Source: Camellia lanceoleosa
Lineage: Eukaryota; Streptophyta; Magnoliopsida; Ericales; Theaceae
Direction: 5' to 3'
NCBI GenBank assembly: GCA_025200525.1
Contig: CM045761.1
Span: 56,631,438-56,695,437, forward strand
Length of the DNA stretch: 64,000 nucleotides
In this document: positions 52,433 to 58,521 of the stretch, one piece after another
Layout: the number at the start of each line of letters is the position of its first letter
Position numbering within the stretch: position 1 is the first letter of the stretch
Notes under the pieces: generated by a model
Told to the model about the DNA's origin: nothing
Seen by the model: only the letters and a program-made list of their open reading frames with translations
Database searches by the model: none
Position numbers and translations under genes: made by a program

Positions 52433-55400
52433 TTTGTGTTATACCAGGGAAGTATTTTCCGACGATGCGGAAGATGCGATTGCGGGACTTGTCGGAGCCA
52501 CATTCGAGGCGAAAGAAGTGCAAGGCGTCGAGATCGGAGAAGTCATCGTCGGAGGAGAGGAAATCGGAGCGACAGTCGTGCCAGTTCTCTTGAGGAGGAG
52601 CTTCTCTTTGTCCATCAATGGAGGACAAGAAGGGTCGACCGTCTATGCCTAGATCTGAAGCCAATACCACCACTGAAAAATCGTCCAATGTTGAACCCCG
52701 CATCTTCTCTCTCTCTCTCTCTCTCTCTTCTTCGATGTCGCCTCTTGGTTCTTGGTTGCTCAACTGATGAGATTAGGGCAAGACTGATACAATTAGGGCA
52801 AAACAAACTCATTCGTATATATCATTTTTCCTTTTTTTTTAAAAAAAATTCTTAATATTGCTCTCAATTTTGAAAATTTGATTAAAACGCACCAAAGGCC
52901 ACTATTTTGTGCTTCATAGCACCCAGGTGATCCTAGAATAATCATCAATAAAAATGACAAACCATCGGTGACCCTTTAAAGATACAAAACGAGAGGGATC
53001 CCATACATCATAATGAATCAATGAAAAAAAAATTATTAATAGAAAGAGCAAAAGAAGCTCTGTGTTGTTTTCCAAGTTGACACGACTCACATTGAAACTC
53101 AAAAACATTATTTTTCAAAAAAACGGAAGGAAAAAGACGTTTAAGTAACAAAAAAGACGGATGCCCAAAACGACGGTGCCACAGCCATAGGTCTTCCTTT
53201 GTAGATGGTAACTGAATGAATGAATGAGCCCGCTTGTTTGCTTGATCTAGGATACAGAGACCATTCTCATTTCTACCACTGCCAATCATCTTCCTCGTAA
53301 TAAGGTCCTGAAACAGACAATGATCAAGAAAAAAAGGTTACACTACAATTTAAGTCCCGAGTAATACAACTCAAAGATAAAAGATTAACACTAAAATCGG
53401 GAACATGTAATACAGAAGACAAAGGAAGGGAAGCAGTGGCATGAATTACACCTTTCCCTGACACAGAAGAAATGGTACCATCAGCAATCCTAACTTTATC
53501 CTATCCTGAAGAAGGGATATAAGCAGAGAACAAATTAGAAGACCCAAACATATGGTCGGAAGCACCAGAATCGATAATCCAAGGCAACATTCGACGAGAT
53601 AGGAAAGCACTTGTAGAAGAAGCTAAGTTACCTGAATAGGCAAAGTTCTCTAAAGATAAACCAGATGCCCGATAGTCTAACAAGTGGCAAAGAGCAACCT
53701 CCAACTCAGAAGTAGAAAACCCAGAGATATCAGCAGAGGAAGCAACCGAAACGGGGGACCGTAGCTCAACTGTATCAGGATGATGAGCTCGGGGCATTGG
53801 GCCCTTGGCCTCTAGACTAACCCGAGCGTCCCCCTCGAGACCCAAAACGATCTCCACGACCCCCATGCAATTTCCAACAAGTCTCGCGGGGCGAGGAGGA
53901 TGGCGACATAGTCAAAAAAGGTATCCTTCTCGGACGAGTGGCGAGATGATGATTAAATAGTCACAGAAAAGGTATCCTTCTCAGAAGGAGGATGAGAACC
54001 ACGATCCACATCTCGAATGGGTGCAAAAACTATGGCAAATCGATCAGAAGAGGCAGACGAAAGCATAGCAGAATGACGACTCTCCTCATTCTGCATATAA
54101 GCAAACGCTTCTTGGAGAGAAGGAAGCACATCCATACCCAACACACGACTCCTAACAGGATCAAACTCCACATTCAGACCTTCCAAAAACTTGAAGACCA
54201 ACACTTGTTCAACAAATTTTCGGTATCCAGCAAAATCAGTGGGACAGACAGGCTTGTAGTCCTAAAGGTGATCAAGTTTCTTCCACCTATTGCTAAAGAA
54301 AGTAAAATACTAGAGGATAGTCAACTCACCCTAGACGGACCGGTCAATTGAGCAACGCAACTCAAAAGTCTGGGAAAAATTGCCTTTGCAGGAATACGTA
54401 GTGGCCACAGCCTTCCAAATATCCTGTGCAGTGTCCATAGACAAGTATCCCTCACCAATCTTCGGAAGCATGGAATGTATCAACCAGCCCATGATAAGAG
54501 AATTGGTAATCTCCCACCGATTATAACCCAGATCTATGGGACTGGGGGCCTAAATGCGCCCATTAACATATCCCAACTTCCCTTTGCTCTTCAAAAATAT
54601 AGTCAAACTCTACGACCACGCTACATAATTCTGACCATTAAAGAGAGAGGTGGTGATTTTCTAGCCAGGGTTGAGGGAATCAGTCATAGTAGTAGGCAAA
54701 CCACCAGGACTCGCGCCCTGAGGAGCATGTGAAATAGTAGACTCACTAGTCAATTCTGCCATAAATACTCTACTAAGGAACCCTCACAACAAAGACTGGT
54801 CTAATCAGAAACCCGGAAGATGGGAAAACATACCAAACAAAACAAAACAAAAAAAGAATTTAAGAGAACATTTTTTTTTCCTTTTTTTTTTTTTTTTTTT
54901 TTTTGAGAGGAAGACGGAAAAAAACAAACCAGAGAGAAGACAAATTACATGAGATTGCCGAATAAGGACTTCAACCCAGACCCAAGACAGAGCTGACACA
55001 ATTGACTAAGGAGAGAGAGTCGACTGAACCAAAGAGAAGAAAGAATCGACTTGAACCAGAGAGCCGACTGAACCAGAGAGGTCCTAAGTGGCTGTCGGCA
55101 GCTTAAGAAGGGAGGAAAACCCACCCGACTGAACCTCCAAGCCTGCCGACAGACCTAGGCTAGAAAAATGGGGGGGCTCCGACGAGCCCTAGGATGCTGG
55201 CAAACCCCTAGGATTCTGCGGCTAGGGCTGCCGAAGTCCTAGGAGGATGCGGCAAGGCCTGTCGAGGCCCTAGGAGATTGTGATTGGTCCTGCATGAACC
55301 CTAGAGAGGTGGCGTCTGGTGTGGTGTGGTGTGGATAGCGGCTAGTGTGGTGGTGCGGTGGTGGTGTGAAGGTGGCTGTAGCATTGTGGTTTCTAGGGTT

Positions 55401-58400
55401 TTAGAGTGGCTTTGATACCATGTTACTTTTTTAGAAGAGAAAAGTTTTGAGGTAGGAGTGGTATATCATCCTCTTTTATATTGAATCATCACCATAATTA
55501 CAGGAGTGCTGTAAGGCATAAAATAAGAATACTGAATATTCATCAGAATAAAATAGGAAATATTCTAACATATTTTAACAATTTCCTACGAAGCATGGAT
55601 ACTTCTAGAAGGGAGTCACATCCGTAAGTATCGAATATTTTTTGGATACTCTAGCTCAAGAATCCGAACTACTATAAAATTGAGATTGTAATAATTTTTA
55701 CATGGCATTAAAGTATATTTGTTAAGATAAATACAAAAAAAGTTTTTCAAAACTTTACATACATTTTAGAAAAGAAGAAAATAGTGAGATTAAAGTTGTA
55801 CCCTACATTCTCAAAATTTATCAAATTGCTAAATCTTTAACATGTCATACACGTTTCCCATATCTATATCCATCTTTTTTAGAAAATAGGACGAGAAAGG
55901 AAAGATAATAATACTAAAATCAATTTCAACAATTAAACAAGAAAGTAAATTTGCATATAATATTTTTGTATATAACACTTTAAGAGGAAAAGAAACTAGG
56001 AACAAGGACAATATAAACAATTTAGACTTGATTATGAAATGAAATTTTTATTGGACCCACTAAGGGGGGGGGGGGGGGGGAAAGAGAGTAAGTTCACTAT
56101 TAAACTAGAACCTAATTCTTAAAAAATAATTTCTAACCTTTCTTTGCTCTTATGTAATATAGTACCAAAAATTATAATTTTTTATGAGCATATCTTGGCC
56201 ATACCCGCATTCTATTTTTTTAAAGTTTGCTGTATCACCGTATCCGTATCATATGAAATTCATATCTGGTATTTGAATACGTGCTTCATAGGTTATTGTG
56301 CTAACCAAAGTTTGAGCCATACTTTCTCATCATACGTCTCCCTTGATAATTATCTCTTTCTAATTAAAAGGCTTATCAGTGAGTTAGTGACACTGAAGAT
56401 ACATACACTGGCATTTTACCAACCATGAAATAAGTTGGAGATTGTGTCACACTATCAGTTCATGCAAGCTACAAACCTAAACAAAGATCTTGGTGCATGT
56501 GCCCTCATACAAACTAAATTGGTGTAAAAGCCATCTCTTTACAAATAACAAAATGGTTATTAAGTTTAGATGTTCTATCGATCTTTCCATATAATCCTTG
56601 TCGCGATAATTTCCAATTTGAAGGGCCTAATTGAATTTTATCTTGTCCCTTCTAATGAACAATCTAAGGAACTGATACTTACAGAAACCATGATATCATT
56701 TGAGCCTAAGTCAATTTAAATGTTTTATCAAATATACAAATGCTATGTTATGTGACTCATATAACTCAAAACCCATTGTAAGTACGCTGCCATCTCCCAA
56801 CCTCGTAAACTACCATACTGCTATAGTACAGCACTATTGATCCACAAACTGCAAACACATAACACTAAAGAAATACCCACCTATGGTTATTTCTCCACGC
56901 TCCAATATTATTATGATGCCAATATGTACTCCACATATCGCCAGCCTAACTACGTTGTATTGAATCTTAATCATGAAATATCAATGTATGTGCTTCTCAA
57001 AGGATGCTTCAAAATGTACACCATAAAAACATGGCTGACAAACCTAACTCTTGACTATCAAGAATTTTTTAGGTTGCTAATTAAAAATTATTACCCTGTT
57101 CATAAAACATCTAAACCATCTTACTCTGTTTCAATTACAGAGACTATGTTGGCACCAAGCGATGCCAGAACGATGGCGGGTGTAAAGGCCAGAGTGTAGC
57201 AGTTATGTAATCGGAACCGTGAATTTTTTTATTTTTCGCACAATTTGAAAAAAACTTACCGATACACATATTTTTTTTCCATGATCATATTTATTGGGTT
57301 AAAAATAAATATTGATCAGTTTTTGTAAATTTTTAAGTATGATCATCCAATATATTTCATATTTTTAAATCACTATAAACTGAGTTTTTCACACTTTATT
57401 TTAATAATTAATGACTTTATATTTTACAAAAAATTAATCACTAACTATTATATATAAGATAAATAATGAAAAAAATAAGAGAATAAATAAGAGCCTAAAT
57501 ATATATATATATACATATTTTAACCAAGCCAAATAGATAATGGCCACACTTATTATTATTATTATTTTCAAACAATATATAGATAGACACACACAAACAA
57601 AATGGTTTAATGATAGCAGCTGCATAGAATAGCATAGGTCTTATAGTTTCAACAAATCAATAACATATTCATCATCTTCCCTCTCTCTCTCTCTCTATCT
57701 CTTGCTCCTCTATTTTCTCTCTTTATCTTCTCTCTTCTCTCTATCCCTCTTCCCCCATTTTCAACTTTTTTTTGTATTTTTTCGAAAGAAACAGTTTGGA
57801 ACCATTACGTAACGGTGCGTAATAGGCCGTTACAGCTGTTACGGCACCGTTACGACTGCTACGACAGCCACAACGGCCGACACACCTGTGAATCTCAATC
57901 ACATTGCAAAATCGGCCGTAACAGGTGGCGGTAACCGCCAAAACCGTTACGTAACGGCGTTACATAACAGTTGCGGCCGCTTTTTAAAACCTTGGTTGGC
58001 ACACATAAATCTCAAAGCCATAAATTTCGGGGCATGACTCTCACATGGCCTAAAAATAAAATTTGATTAACATTGGTGCCAAAACCAAAAGTCACAGATC
58101 CATATCTTAAACATTTAGATTTTGAGTCATTAACAAGAGAATCTTACCTGCCAAGAGCTTTAGTATTCCAATTACACCAAAGATGGTCCAAATTTTCGAT
58201 GCTTGAATAGTGCTGCATTGTGGAATATCATCTAAAGAAAGGAAAATACACGAGTTAAAACACATAGCATCTAGTTAATAAAAAATAAAAACTTGGTAAA
58301 ATTGAAATCCAAAATGTACAAGAATGTCAAACAAGTAACAATATAAAAGCAGCTGACCAATAAGATTCATTGACCCATCCACCCGACTGATTGCCAAACA

Positions 58401-58505
58401 GGAGCCAGTAGAGACATCCGTGGCCTCAATAACATACTGATCTGGAAACTCCCATAGCCGCATCCGCGTGTAAAGCTTCTGTGAAGGATCTGCCTTCTCC
58501 ATCAT
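17728..58505 (-). CDS. SAC7: Sac1-type phosphoinositide phosphatase (SAC7/RHD4-like), 20 coding exons, 594 aa
   Basis: The gene encodes a SAC-domain phosphatase that removes phosphate from phosphoinositides. In the plant SAC6-8 clade, the closest to yeast Sac1p, PI4P is the main substrate on secretory-pathway membranes; Arabidopsis RHD4 is needed for root-hair growth. The 20 exons join in phase to 1,785 bp without a stop. Landmarks are the N-terminus [15 protein letters not shown], the SAC core [10 protein letters not shown] and [12 protein letters not shown], and the catalytic [13 protein letters not shown] (Cx5R, C395-R401). [20 protein letters not shown] and [17 protein letters not shown] follow. 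Two hydrophobic segments (about 530-551 and 558-576) near the C-terminus fit a Sac1-like membrane anchor. The end is [10 protein letters not shown]. Length matches RHD4 (just under 600 aa). The start is the first of two adjacent ATGs (58505); the leader has no ATG. SAC6, 7 and 8 are not separated by inspection alone. Confidence 0.93.
17859..21187 (-). other. SAC introns 17-19: non-coding content
   Basis: Intron 19 (17859-18352) carries a possible degraded Tourist-like element (about 17963-18206: left GGCCAAGTTTGGTTAGG, right inverse atcctaatcaaatt). Intron 18 (18420-19506) contains a (GA)n tract at 18727-18750. Intron 17 (19600-21187) contains the motif TAGGGCTGCAAATAAACC at about 20732, like the start of a common plant hAT-type repeat, but I could not find its other end. 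No coding potential other than exon 18 is seen. Confidence 0.5.
21557..22367. mobile_element. Non-autonomous hAT element with perfect 8-bp TSD (SAC intron 16)
   Basis: The termini are CTATGTTACACGGACTC (left) and the inverse of CTATGTTGCACGGACTC (right), 16 of 17 matching. They are flanked by GTTAGCAT on both sides (21549-21556 and 22368-22375). Subterminal parts are rich in gggtacgg/acccgt motifs. Inside are (GA)n, repeated CCTTCGATCTG units (about 21715-21870) and (CT)n, then AT-rich sequence. No transposase is present. The CTATGTTGC-type termini are a common plant hAT MITE signature. Confidence 0.9.
22376..24705. other. Remainder of SAC intron 16
   Basis: No gene is visible. The segment 22955-23590 is built from variants of gattcgcgattc / aatcgtgaatt on both sides, with an AT-rich middle. 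It looks like a decayed repeat, but I found no convincing terminal repeats or target duplication. The short block near 23390-23470 (acttgaacccataacc) is a widespread plant repeat motif of unclear class. Confidence 0.4.
24706..26014 (-). CDS. SAC7: SAC exons 14-16 (catalytic region)
   Basis: Exon 14 (25915-26014) encodes [16 protein letters not shown], followed by [15 protein letters not shown], which holds the Cx5R phosphatase loop. The residue after Arg is Ser here; family members usually show Thr, and the general motif allows either. Exon 15 (24968-25076) encodes [18 protein letters not shown]. Exon 16 (24706-24778) encodes [19 protein letters not shown], among the most conserved parts of the SAC domain. 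Phases are 1, 0 and 1 at their starts and agree with the neighbours. The introns between them carry compound microsatellites only. Confidence 0.92.
25211..25285. repeat. Compound (TC)n(AC)n microsatellite
   Basis: About 20 TC units run directly into about 15 AC units, in SAC intron 14. A second run, (AC)n followed by about 29 A, lies at 25471-25515 in the same intron. Confidence 0.9.
26015..28522. other. SAC intron 13: non-coding with small repeats
   Basis: The intron holds a small inverted-repeat element at 26462-26739, an AT-rich palindromic stretch at about 27700-28015 and (CT)n at 28098-28131. The text near 26820-26870 (gagacttgaatcgaagacctc...gagaccat) resembles a widely spread fragment next to retroelement primer sites. 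No gene is supported. Confidence 0.5.
26462..26739. mobile_element. Small inverted-repeat element (MITE-like)
   Basis: The left end GGGTGTGTACCATATGCA is matched by the inverted right end tgcatatggtacatacacaccc, with a small insertion. Another ggtgtgtaccata follows at 26747-26759, so 26722-26759 can fold into a tight hairpin. No clear target duplication was found, so the class is open. Confidence 0.5.
28523..29973 (-). CDS. SAC7: SAC exons 10-13
   Basis: Exon 10 (29887-29973) encodes [20 protein letters not shown], exon 11 (29706-29783) [20 protein letters not shown], exon 12 (28699-28769) the block HGGEGHLSE...DDV, and exon 13 (28523-28621) [18 protein letters not shown]. They form the central SAC domain ahead of the catalytic loop. 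Splice borders are all GT-AG. Exon 10 lies only 76 bp from the putative solo LTR that fills the next part of intron 9. Confidence 0.92.
30845..31045. repeat. Minisatellite, about 67 bp x 3, inside the putative solo LTR
   Basis: Three successive copies start with ggagt(a/c)catcccctttctcc (about 30846, 30915 and 30980). Each continues with an aataaa(c/t)atacat...caatgtattta stretch. Confidence 0.8.
33135..34911. mobile_element. Mutator-like element with 9-bp TSD and long inverted repeats; possible Pack-MULE
   Basis: The flanks both read AAAATATTA (33126-33134 and 34912-34920), a 9-bp duplication typical of Mutator-like elements. The ends are related inverted repeats over about 70 bp: left includes GGGAATGTTAGTCCATTTAG then TCCTGAATG, right inverse GGGAAATGTTACTCCATCTAG then TCCTGAGTG. 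Inside, the left half is an array of attattcatcaaacatcaaac units and the right half has the inverse tgtttgatgaat type. A GC-richer island (about 34010-34390) in the centre looks unlike the rest. No transposase is seen. Confidence 0.8.
34010..34390 (+). other. GC-richer island in the MULE, possible captured host sequence
   Basis: A short reading frame starts at 34064 ([14 protein letters not shown]) and meets a donor-like GTAAGG directly after. A (GA)-rich leader precedes it. A second part (34205-34385) encodes Arg/Ser-rich peptides on either strand and contains CT-repeats like a plant leader. I do not recognise the source gene. The pattern of leader, short first exon and donor suggests a captured gene 5' end, but no homology is shown. 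Confidence 0.35.
35689..39706 (+). mobile_element. hAT transposon, 4,018 bp, perfect 8-bp TSD
   Basis: The ends are CAGTGTTGTGAAAAG (left) and the inverse of CAGTGTTTTTAAAGG (right). The flanks both read TGATGACC (35681-35688 and 39707-39714). Subterminal regions carry multiple copies of gcctaggcgcaaggcgaggcg and related GCGCCT words, the kind of repeated transposase-binding motifs usual near hAT ends. The inside encodes a broken hAT transposase on the plus strand. A pyrimidine-rich leader with (CTTCTC)-type tandem repeats occupies 35930-36330. The element is in SAC intron 9, antisense to the gene. Confidence 0.95.
36629..39278 (+). pseudogene. hAT transposase (BED finger, DUF659, dimerisation domain), disrupted
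   Basis: The ATG at 36629 opens a frame ([20 protein letters not shown]) that shifts near 36690 into the BED-type zinc finger: [19 protein letters not shown], then [11 protein letters not shown]. An acidic stretch follows. Stops occur at 36985 and about 37083, and a frame change near 37185. DUF659-type sequence spans about 37190-37600 ([19 protein letters not shown]). A GT-AG intron is plausible at about 37591-37699. The core has [18 protein letters not shown] frameshift lies near 38295. The C-terminal dimerisation block is in a separate exon at 38593-38725 ([15 protein letters not shown]) and the acidic tail is at 38841-39278. With at least five lesions, it is not functional. Confidence 0.88.
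40975..41466. mobile_element. Tourist-like MITE with TAA target duplication
   Basis: The left end GGCTATGTTTGGTAGAGCTTT matches the inverse of the right end agttctaccaaaagctacc. TAA flanks both sides (40972-40974 and 41467-41469). This combination is usual for PIF/Harbinger MITEs. Confidence 0.7.
41698..42236. mobile_element. Possible hAT-type repeat with TAGGGGTGGCCA ends
   Basis: The left end TAGGGTGGTCACC and the inverse of the right end, TAGGGGTGGCCATG, are similar. The interior repeats ggcc/gggctt words. I could not identify a target duplication, so the borders are provisional. Confidence 0.4.
42649..43105. mobile_element. Tourist-like MITE with TTA target duplication
   Basis: The left end GGCTCTGTTTCATTAGCAAG partly matches the inverse of the right end ctactccaatggaacc. 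TTA is found on both sides (42646-42648 and 43106-43108). Confidence 0.65.
43442..48305 (-). CDS. SAC7: SAC exons 3-9
   Basis: Exon 3 (48178-48305) encodes [20 protein letters not shown], exon 4 (48002-48087) [20 protein letters not shown], and exon 5 (45383-45440) [18 protein letters not shown]. Exon 6 (45123-45179) encodes [19 protein letters not shown], exon 7 (44990-45023) [11 protein letters not shown], exon 8 (44772-44852) [19 protein letters not shown], and exon 9 (43442-43548) [19 protein letters not shown]. Together they form the N-terminal half of the SAC domain. Exon 7 is a 34-bp microexon whose phases fit both neighbours. Confidence 0.92.
45441..48001. other. SAC intron 4: non-coding with MITEs and a duplication
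   Basis: The intron holds the inverted-repeat element at 45688-45931, a possible Tourist-like MITE at about 46241-46379 (left GCCCATGTTTGGCAATTGG, right inverse ccaatttccaaacagaccc, followed by TAA), and two tandem copies of a 75-78-bp unit at about 46550-46702 (shared tatgtccatgcctaggattgg). No gene is supported. Confidence 0.5.
45688..45931. mobile_element. Inverted-repeat MITE
   Basis: The left arm TAGGTCCTAATAAGTGGACT matches the inverse of the right arm agtccaactattaggaccta. Between the arms are repeats of attgtcaatttttagcgaca type that can pair further. The target duplication was not resolved. Confidence 0.65.
48306..49133. other. 3' part of SAC intron 2, no gene seen
   Basis: This is the AT-rich stretch between exon 3 and the Copia element. 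I see no conserved frame and no clear element borders. Confidence 0.4.
49142..49299 (-). repeat. 3' LTR of the Copia element
   Basis: 158 bp with TG...CA ends, paired with 55421-55580. The adjoining purine tract on the minus strand marks it as the 3' copy. Confidence 0.9.
49307..50888 (-). pseudogene. Copia reverse transcriptase and RNase H
   Basis: The minus strand shows the RT N-terminal block ([16 protein letters not shown], then [14 protein letters not shown]). A frame change near 50515 precedes [20 protein letters not shown]. The catalytic box is YVDDIVL, intact. [10 protein letters not shown] and [10 protein letters not shown] then lead into RNase H, which ends with the Copia-typical [10 protein letters not shown] and LADVLTK-like block. 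A stop at about 49565 splits the RNase H. It is degraded but recent enough to be read easily. Confidence 0.92.
51075..51860 (-). pseudogene. Copia integrase, C-terminal part
   Basis: Minus-strand frames continue the integrase core after the nested hAT element: the frame resumes as [15 protein letters not shown] and [10 protein letters not shown] (second catalytic Asp region). Frame changes follow, to [14 protein letters not shown] and [12 protein letters not shown] (the usual region before RT). Several frameshifts are present. Confidence 0.8.
51842..52919. mobile_element. hAT-like element inside the Copia integrase, perfect 8-bp TSD, with captured exon
   Basis: The Copia frame is interrupted at codon TWV. 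The flanks both read CACCCAGG (51834-51841 and 52920-52927). The ends CTAAGAAGCATATGAGC and the inverse CTATGAAGCACAAAATAG share CTAWGAAGCA. The left subterminal part has gggtacggctatggctatgg, like the other CTATG-ended elements in this gene. There is no transposase. The inside has (GT)n at 52398-52430, a GC-richer coding-like block (52445-52703) and (CT)n at about 52706-52730. Confidence 0.88.
52445..52703 (-). pseudogene. Captured first exon of a CRAL-TRIO/SEC14-like host gene
   Basis: On the minus strand an ATG at 52703 follows a (GA)n leader and opens 86-87 clean codons: [20 protein letters not shown], later [20 protein letters not shown] and [15 protein letters not shown]. The block then ends at a donor-like G|GTATAAC. 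It resembles the N-terminus of plant SEC14 cytosolic factor/CRAL-TRIO proteins, which bind phospholipids. The assignment is from memory of the family pattern ([10 protein letters not shown]) and should be tested. The rest of the gene is absent. This looks like leader, exon 1 and the beginning of intron 1 captured by the hAT-like element. Confidence 0.55.
52928..54762 (-). pseudogene. Copia gag, protease and integrase N-terminal part
   Basis: The gag starts at the ATG at 54762 ([16 protein letters not shown]...) and continues with several stops to about 53953. The protease active site is [13 protein letters not shown] (frame 53501-53866). The gag-pre-integrase HHCC block, [20 protein letters not shown] then [14 protein letters not shown], lies at 53008-53289. 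Integrase begins with [13 protein letters not shown] up to the nested element. Frameshifts and stops are scattered along it. Confidence 0.88.
54763..55420 (-). other. Copia 5' leader and primer-binding site
   Basis: This is the untranslated stretch between the 5' LTR and gag. The primer site TGGTATCAAAGCCAC directly abuts the LTR (55406-55420). A poly-T/poly-A run lies at about 54870-54904. The GC content of 55,050-55,350 is higher than around it. No coding frame is seen. Confidence 0.7.
55421..55580 (-). repeat. 5' LTR of the Copia element
   Basis: 160 bp with TG...CA ends, adjoining the tRNA-Met-type primer site. It pairs with 49142-49299. Confidence 0.9.
55586..56291. mobile_element. Older hAT-like element split from its TSD by the Copia insertion
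   Basis: The ends CTACGAAGCATGGATAC and the inverse CTATGAAGCACGTATTC match well. The right flank is GTTATTGT (56292-56299). The left 8-bp copy, GTTATTGC, is not adjacent but at 49134-49141, on the far side of the Copia element. The Copia therefore landed in the left target duplication. No transposase is present. A run of about 18 G lies at about 56064-56081. Confidence 0.82.
56300..57147. other. SAC intron 2 stretch without a gene
   Basis: AT-rich intron sequence. Open frames here (for example 56837-57199) show no recognisable protein or codon pattern. Confidence 0.4.
57156..57994. mobile_element. hAT-like element with CAAG ends and perfect 8-bp TSD
   Basis: The flanks both read GTTGGCAC (57148-57155 and 57995-58002). 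The ends start CAAGCGATG and, inverted, CAAGGTTTTAAAAAGCGG, sharing only CAAG plus scattered bases. The right part is built from cgttacgtaacgg/cggccgttac words, a GC-rich subterminal array; the left has a related gcagttatgtaatcgg. There is no transposase. Confidence 0.7.
58148..58505 (-). CDS. SAC7: SAC exons 1-2 (N-terminus)
   Basis: Exon 1 (58358-58505) encodes [20 protein letters not shown] and onwards to [10 protein letters not shown]. Exon 2 (58148-58231) encodes [20 protein letters not shown] and ILKLLAG. The 126-bp intron between them is GT-AG. The WEFPDQYV block is characteristic of the plant SAC6-8 clade. The start is supported by family similarity from the first Met and by the ATG-free leader. 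Confidence 0.92.
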
Positions 58506-58521
58506 TATTGTGAAGCAATAG

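Larger units (their letters stand above)
49142..55580 (-). mobile_element. Ty1/copia retrotransposon with 158/160-bp LTRs (SAC intron 2)
   Basis: The LTRs at 49142-49299 and 55421-55580 both start TGTTACTTTTT and end TAACA. They differ by about 19 changes by eye. Next to the right LTR the minus strand has the primer site TGGTATCAAAGCCAC (55406-55420), close to the tRNA-Met type. Next to the left LTR is the polypurine tract GAGGGGGAG (49300-49308). The flanks ATTGC (49137-49141) and ATTTC (55581-55585) form a near-perfect 5-bp duplication. The polyprotein order on the minus strand is gag, protease, integrase, RT, RNase H, as expected for Copia. The element is in the same orientation as the host gene. 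A 1.1-kb hAT-like element interrupts its integrase. Confidence 0.93.
17728..58521 (-). other. SAC7: Exon map of the SAC phosphatase gene
   Basis: Coding exons in transcript order: 1 58358-58505 (spliced exon starts about 58521), 2 58148-58231, 3 48178-48305, 4 48002-48087, 5 45383-45440, 6 45123-45179, 7 44990-45023, 8 44772-44852, 9 43442-43548, 10 29887-29973, 11 29706-29783, 12 28699-28769, 13 28523-28621, 14 25915-26014, 15 24968-25076, 16 24706-24778, 17 21188-21281, 18 19507-19599, 19 18353-18419, 20 17728-17858. Every junction is GT-AG and phases agree. Many donors read GTAAG- or GTGAG-like. Intron sizes range from about 80 bp to 9.8 kb (intron 2) and 13.5 kb (intron 9). Exon 4 uses a weak acceptor (gctgaaaaag) and is the least certain border. 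Exon 14 holds the catalytic motif; exons 19 and 20 hold the membrane segments. Confidence 0.9.

Noticed and set aside
52383..52855. Long open frames on both strands made of microsatellite translation
   Set aside because: (GT)n and (CT)n repeats keep several frames open. Only the 52445-52703 block on the minus strand has a non-repetitive, family-like sequence.
57741..57941. Short minus-strand ORF rich in Cys/Arg
   Set aside because: It falls in the cgttacgg/cggccg subterminal array of the hAT-like element and has no protein similarity that I can see.
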